64,000 nucleotides of DNA, from NCBI GenBank assembly GCA_963702925.1, contig OY969771.1, forward strand, positions 1,798,001 through 1,862,000, given 5' to 3'. Origin of the DNA: CAIKMD01 sp963702925. Lineage in GTDB: Bacteria > Pseudomonadota > Alphaproteobacteria > ATCC43930 > CGMCC-115725. The notes under the pieces are model-generated. The model was not told the DNA's origin, ran no database searches, and saw only the letters and a program-made list of their open reading frames with translations. This document shows positions 61,023-64,000 of this stretch, piece after piece; positions within the stretch are counted from its first letter, which is position 1, and the number at the start of each line of letters is the position of its first letter. The position numbers were made by a program, and so were the translations under genes.

Positions 61023-62774
61023 TCAGGCGAGCGCGTTGAAGTCATCGAGCAGGCTGGCGATCCGTCCGTCATCGAGCTGGTCCATGATCGCGGCCGCGCG
61101 GCGCGACGCGGCGGCAAAATCGAGCGACCGCACCCTTTGCTTGACGCGCGTGATATTGGAGGGCGCCATCGACAGCTCGGTAATGCCGAGCCCCAACAGC
61201 AAAGCGGTATAGCGCGGATCGCCCGCCATCTCGCCGCACAGGCAGACCGGCTTCTTGGCGCGCAACGCGGCCTGGACCGAGAACTGGATAAGGCGCAACA
61301 CCGCGGGATGAAGCGGGTTGTAGAGTCCGGCCACCGCCTCGTCGCCGCGATCGATCGCGAGCGTGTACTGGATCAGATCGTTGGTACCGATGGAGAAGAA
61401 ATCGGCCGACGCCGCGAGAGCATCGGCGGCCAACGCCGCCCCCGGCACCTCGATCATCACGCCCAGAGGCGGAAGCTGCTTCGCCATGCGCACGCCGCGC
61501 CGCTTGAGACGCCGCACCACCTGCGCCACGGCGTCGCGCACCTGCTTCAGCTCGCCGACGCCGGAAATCATCGGCAAAAGGATCCGGACCGGGCCGACCG
61601 CCGAGGCGCGCAGAATCGCGGCAAGCTGCGCATCGAGCAGCCGGCGCTCCTTCAAGGACAAGCGGATGGCGCGCAAGCCGAGTGCCGGATTGGCGCCGTC
61701 GGCCGGCATCATCTTCGCGAGCGGCGCGGCCATCTTGTCGCCGCCGATATCGAGCGTGCGAATCGTCACCGGTTTGCCGTCCATGCCGCGCACGAGATTG
61801 GCATAGGCCTCGAATTGCTCGTCTTCGTCCGGCAGATTGTCGCGATTCATGAAAAGGAACTCGGTGCGCAGCAGACCGATGCCGGCGGCGCCCGCCTCGT
61901 TCGCCTGATCGAGCTCGCGCGGCAATTCGAGATTCGCCTGCAGCGTAATCTCGACGCCGTCGCGCGTGACCGCCGGCAAACGGCGCAAACGGTGCAATTG
62001 GCGCGCGGCGCGCGCGAGCTCGGCGCTTTTCGCCTCGTAACGCGCCACGGTCGCGGGCGTCGGGTTGAGGATGATCGCCCCCTCACCGCCATCGACGACG
62101 ACCAGATCGCCCAACTCCGCCTGATTGAGCAGCCCGGCGACCCCCAGCACGGCAGGCAGGTTCAGAGCCCGCGCCATGATCGCGGTATGACTTTCCGCAC
62201 CCCCGAGCACCGTCCCGAAGCCCGCGATGCGGCGCGGATCCATCAATGCCGTGTCGGCCGGCGTCAGCTCTTCGGCCAGGATCACCGTCCCTTCGGGCAG
62301 TTTTTGAATAGCGGCATAAGGCGTCTTGGTGAGGTTGCGGATCAGGCGCGCGCCGACCACGCGCACATCTTCGACGCGCGCCGCGAGATAGGCATCGCCC
62401 ATTTCCGCGAAGCCGGCCGCGACCAGCGCGATCTCGTCGGTCACCGCGCGCTCGGCATTGATCCGCTCGGTGCGGATGCGCCGATCCACGCCGCGCACGA
62501 GGCGCGAATTCGCCAGCATGTGGAGATGCGCGTCGAGCAGATACCCGGCTTCTTCCTTGGCGGTGCCGGGCAGGCCTTCGGACTTGCCCTTCAGCTTGCG
62601 CAGCTGCTTGATCGAGAGCGCAACGGCCGCGGCGAAGCGCTGGGTTTCGGCCTCAACCTGGCCCGGTTCAAGCGCGTATTCGGGTACCGCGACAGCGTCG
62701 TCATTGACGAAGGCCGGTCCGATGGCGATGCCCGGCGATATGCCGAGCCCGTCGAGCCGGCGCTCGCTTTTCAT
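61023..62774 (-). CDS. ptsP: Phosphoenolpyruvate-protein phosphotransferase (enzyme I)
   Basis: A 583-residue EI that takes phosphate from PEP to HPr. The phospho-His196 site is GGAESHTAIMARAL; the PEP-binding core shows LLRTEFLFMNRDNLPDE, TIRTLDIGGDKM, FFSIGTNDLIQYTLAIDRG and CLCGEMAGDP. There is no N-terminal GAF domain, so it resembles ordinary EI more than the classical GAF-containing EI-Ntr, but its neighbours are those of the alphaproteobacterial regulatory PTS. Four bases separate it from HPr. An 8-bp hairpin (TGCGCTTT/AAAGCGCA) sits between it and divL. Confidence 0.95.
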   Translation of the reverse strand: MKSERRLDGLGISPGIAIGPAFVNDDAVAVPEYALEPGQVEAETQRFAAAVALSIKQLRKLKGKSEGLPGTAKEEAGYLLDAHLHMLANSRLVRGVDRRIRTERINAERAVTDEIALVAAGFAEMGDAYLAARVEDVRVVGARLIRNLTKTPYAAIQKLPEGTVILAEELTPADTALMDPRRIAGFGTVLGGAESHTAIMARALNLPAVLGVAGLLNQAELGDLVVVDGGEGAIILNPTPATVARYEAKSAELARAARQLHRLRRLPAVTRDGVEITLQANLELPRELDQANEAGAAGIGLLRTEFLFMNRDNLPDEDEQFEAYANLVRGMDGKPVTIRTLDIGGDKMAAPLAKMMPADGANPALGLRAIRLSLKERRLLDAQLAAILRASAVGPVRILLPMISGVGELKQVRDAVAQVVRRLKRRGVRMAKQLPPLGVMIEVPGAALAADALAASADFFSIGTNDLIQYTLAIDRGDEAVAGLYNPLHPAVLRLIQFSVQAALRAKKPVCLCGEMAGDPRYTALLLGLGITELSMAPSNITRVKQRVRSLDFAAASRRAAAIMDQLDDGRIASLLDDFNALA

Positions 62775-62778
62775 CGAC

Positions 62779-63087
62779 TCACAACTCGTCGAATCCGCCG
62801 CCGACCAAAGCGGCCAGCGCCGTCACCGCGGGCGCGGCATCGGCGCCGGTCCCCGAAATCTCGAGTTCGGTGCCAGGCCCCGCCGCCAGCATCATCAGCC
62901 CCATGATCGAGCGCCCCGACACCGATGTGCCGTTCTTCGCCACCGTGATCTCCGCGTTGAACTCGAAAGCCAGCTTGACGAACCGGGCGGCGGCGCGCGC
63001 GTGAAGCCCGCGGCGATTACAGATGACGACCTTGGCGCGGGCCGGCGCCGGCCCGGCGCCCTCGGCGGGTGAGGGCGCGTCGTCCAT
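62779..63087 (-). CDS. HPr family phosphocarrier
   Basis: A 102-residue HPr with about 15 extra N-terminal residues rich in Pro and Ala. Phospho-His29 is in NRRGLHARAAARFVKL, and Ser61 in VSGRSIMGLMML corresponds to the regulatory serine phosphorylated by HPr kinase. The ATG overlaps the stop region of the EIIA gene (one base). No EIIBC sugar permease is nearby, which fits a regulatory PTS. Confidence 0.94.
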   Translation of the reverse strand: MDDAPSPAEGAGPAPARAKVVICNRRGLHARAAARFVKLAFEFNAEITVAKNGTSVSGRSIMGLMMLAAGPGTELEISGTGADAAPAVTALAALVGGGFDEL

Positions 63088-63491
63088 CAGCGCGCGTCGG
63101 CGAGGAGTTGCGAGGCGACGTTGATGTATTTACGCCCGGCCTCTTGAGCGCCTCGCACGGCAGCGGCCAAGCTTTCCGCTTCGCGCAATCCCGCGAGCTT
63201 GATCAGCATCGGCAAATTGACTCCGGCGATGACCTCGATCTTCGCCTTGTCCATCACCGAGATGGCGAGATTCGATGGTGTGCCGCCGAACATATCGGTC
63301 AAGAGAACAACGCCGTTGCCGGCATCGACTTCGGCGATCGCGCGCAGAATATCCTGGCGGCGGCGTTCCATGTCGTCTTCGGGCCCGATACACACAGCGG
63401 CAATATTGCGTTGCGGACCCACGACGTGCTCGAGCGCGGCGATGAATTCGGCCGCAAGCCGGCCATGGGTGACGAGAACCATTCCAATCAT
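63087..63491 (-). CDS. PTS mannose/fructose-type EIIA regulatory component
   Basis: A 134-residue EIIA of the mannose family. Phospho-His9 in GMVLVTHGRLAAEF; TDMFGGTPSNLA and GVNLPMLIKL are the other typical words. It accepts phosphate from HPr. Without IIB/IIC/IID it is a signalling end point; in other alphaproteobacteria this protein affects carbon storage and cell-cycle or stress regulation. It starts in the rapZ stop (ATGA). Confidence 0.94.
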   Translation of the reverse strand: MIGMVLVTHGRLAAEFIAALEHVVGPQRNIAAVCIGPEDDMERRRQDILRAIAEVDAGNGVVLLTDMFGGTPSNLAISVMDKAKIEVIAGVNLPMLIKLAGLREAESLAAAVRGAQEAGRKYINVASQLLADAR

Positions 63492-64000
63492 GCGACGTCC
63501 TTTACTGCAGCATCTCTCGCAAGGGCTGTGCGGGCGCCCGACGACGCGCCGGCGGAATCGAGGTCGCGATGCGCGAGCGCAACGCGCTGGCCCTGCTGGC
63601 CAAGCCAGGCAGCCAGGCGCTCGACAACATAAACGGAGCGGTGGCGGCCGCCGGTGCAGCCGATCGCAATCGTGAGATAGGTTTTGCCTTCGCGTTCGTA
63701 GCGCGGCAGCGCCCGGCCGAGCCAGGCGCAGAACTGATCGAACAGCGGTTGGAAATCGGGGTCGGCCGCGATGTATTCGCCGACAGCCTGATCCTTGCCG
63801 CTAAGCGGCTGCAACGCCGGCACGTAATGCGGATTATTGAGGAAGCGGACGTCGAGCACGATATCGGCGTCGCGCGGCAGCCCGTTGCGGTAGGAAAACG
63901 AGGTGACGAAGACGCGGAATGCCGGGGCGCCTTCGATGCTGAATTGTCCCTGCAGAACACGTTTCAAATCGCCCGGCGTCAGCAAGGACGTGTCGATGAC
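63488..64000 (-). CDS. rapZ: RNase adapter protein RapZ, C-terminal part (cut by window edge)
   Basis: The frame is open to the right edge; 170 C-terminal residues are present, beginning VIDTSLLTPGDLKR. The RapZ C-terminal domain signatures are SFSYRNGLPRDADIVLDVRFLNNPHY and AIGCTGGRHRSVYVVERLA. The N-terminal P-loop domain lies outside the window. The protein directs RNase E to GlmZ in enterics; in other bacteria it binds nucleotides and envelope-signalling ligands. It is coupled to the EIIA gene by ATGA. HPr kinase would be expected just beyond the edge. Confidence 0.93.
   Translation of the reverse strand, partial: VIDTSLLTPGDLKRVLQGQFSIEGAPAFRVFVTSFSYRNGLPRDADIVLDVRFLNNPHYVPALQPLSGKDQAVGEYIAADPDFQPLFDQFCAWLGRALPRYEREGKTYLTIAIGCTGGRHRSVYVVERLAAWLGQQGQRVALAHRDLDSAGASSGARTALARDAAVKDVA

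Overview
The window is GC-rich, almost fully coding bacterial chromosome from an alphaproteobacterium. The evidence for the class is gene content and order: an lptC-lptA-lptB-rpoN-ptsN run, an Hsp20-DUF1150 pair, a TIGR02300 protein, AddAB instead of RecBCD, a class II AroA, a DivL-type kinase with Tyr in place of the phospho-acceptor His, and an EI-HPr-EIIA(Man)-RapZ block. The order and family may be Rhodospirillales-like, but the sequence alone does not settle that. I see no rRNA, CRISPR array, integrase, transposase or prophage. Both window edges cut genes (an MFS transporter at the left, rapZ at the right).

Layout. 1-0.7 kb: MFS transporter 5' end and a small membrane protein. 0.7-10.5 kb: two paralogous RND efflux units (fusion protein plus permease) transcribed divergently from one 318-bp control region, then a TPR protein. 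10.5-13.7 kb: GST, DUF924, an NDUFA9-like protein, tRNA-Leu(CAG) and RNase D. 13.8-19.4 kb: kdsD-lptC-lptA-lptB-rpoN-ptsN, with a good sigma-54-type site upstream of rpoN and no hpf gene between rpoN and ptsN. 19.4-20.2 kb: heat-shock operon Hsp20-DUF1150 with a near-consensus RpoH promoter and a leader resembling a ROSE RNA thermometer. 20.3-24.3 kb: a four-gene operon of ATP-grasp, alpha-E, transglutaminase-like protease and Anbu proteasome-like protein. 24.5-29.6 kb: a more accessory-looking stretch bracketed by two nearly identical tRNA-Ala(GGC) genes, with two copies of a GC-rich palindromic repeat, a flavin monooxygenase and three tandem substrate-binding proteins without a transporter. 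29.6-34.7 kb: TIGR02300, aroA-cmk-rpsA-ihfB-lapA. 34.7-41.3 kb: ornithine-cyclodeaminase family gene, pyrF-trpF-trpB-trpA-accD-folC, tightly coupled. 41.3-48.3 kb: LLM oxidoreductase, VOC protein, and a 1619-residue sensor kinase with seven tandem PAS units of exactly 128 residues plus a single-domain response regulator. 48.4-57.5 kb: trxA, addA, addB, murU, amgK, tsaE, all on the minus strand. 57.6-64 kb: ferredoxin-NADP reductase, divL, and the PTS-Ntr-type block.

How it fits together. Most of the window is housekeeping: envelope LPS transport, aromatic amino acid and folate synthesis, double-strand-break repair, peptidoglycan recycling (AmgK/MurU), t6A synthesis and PTS-based regulation. 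The parts that stand out are the Anbu/ATP-grasp peptide-modification operon, the strictly periodic PAS kinase, the ROSE-like leader, the apparent sigma-54 control of rpoN, the CTG start of folC, and the tRNA-Ala-bracketed segment.
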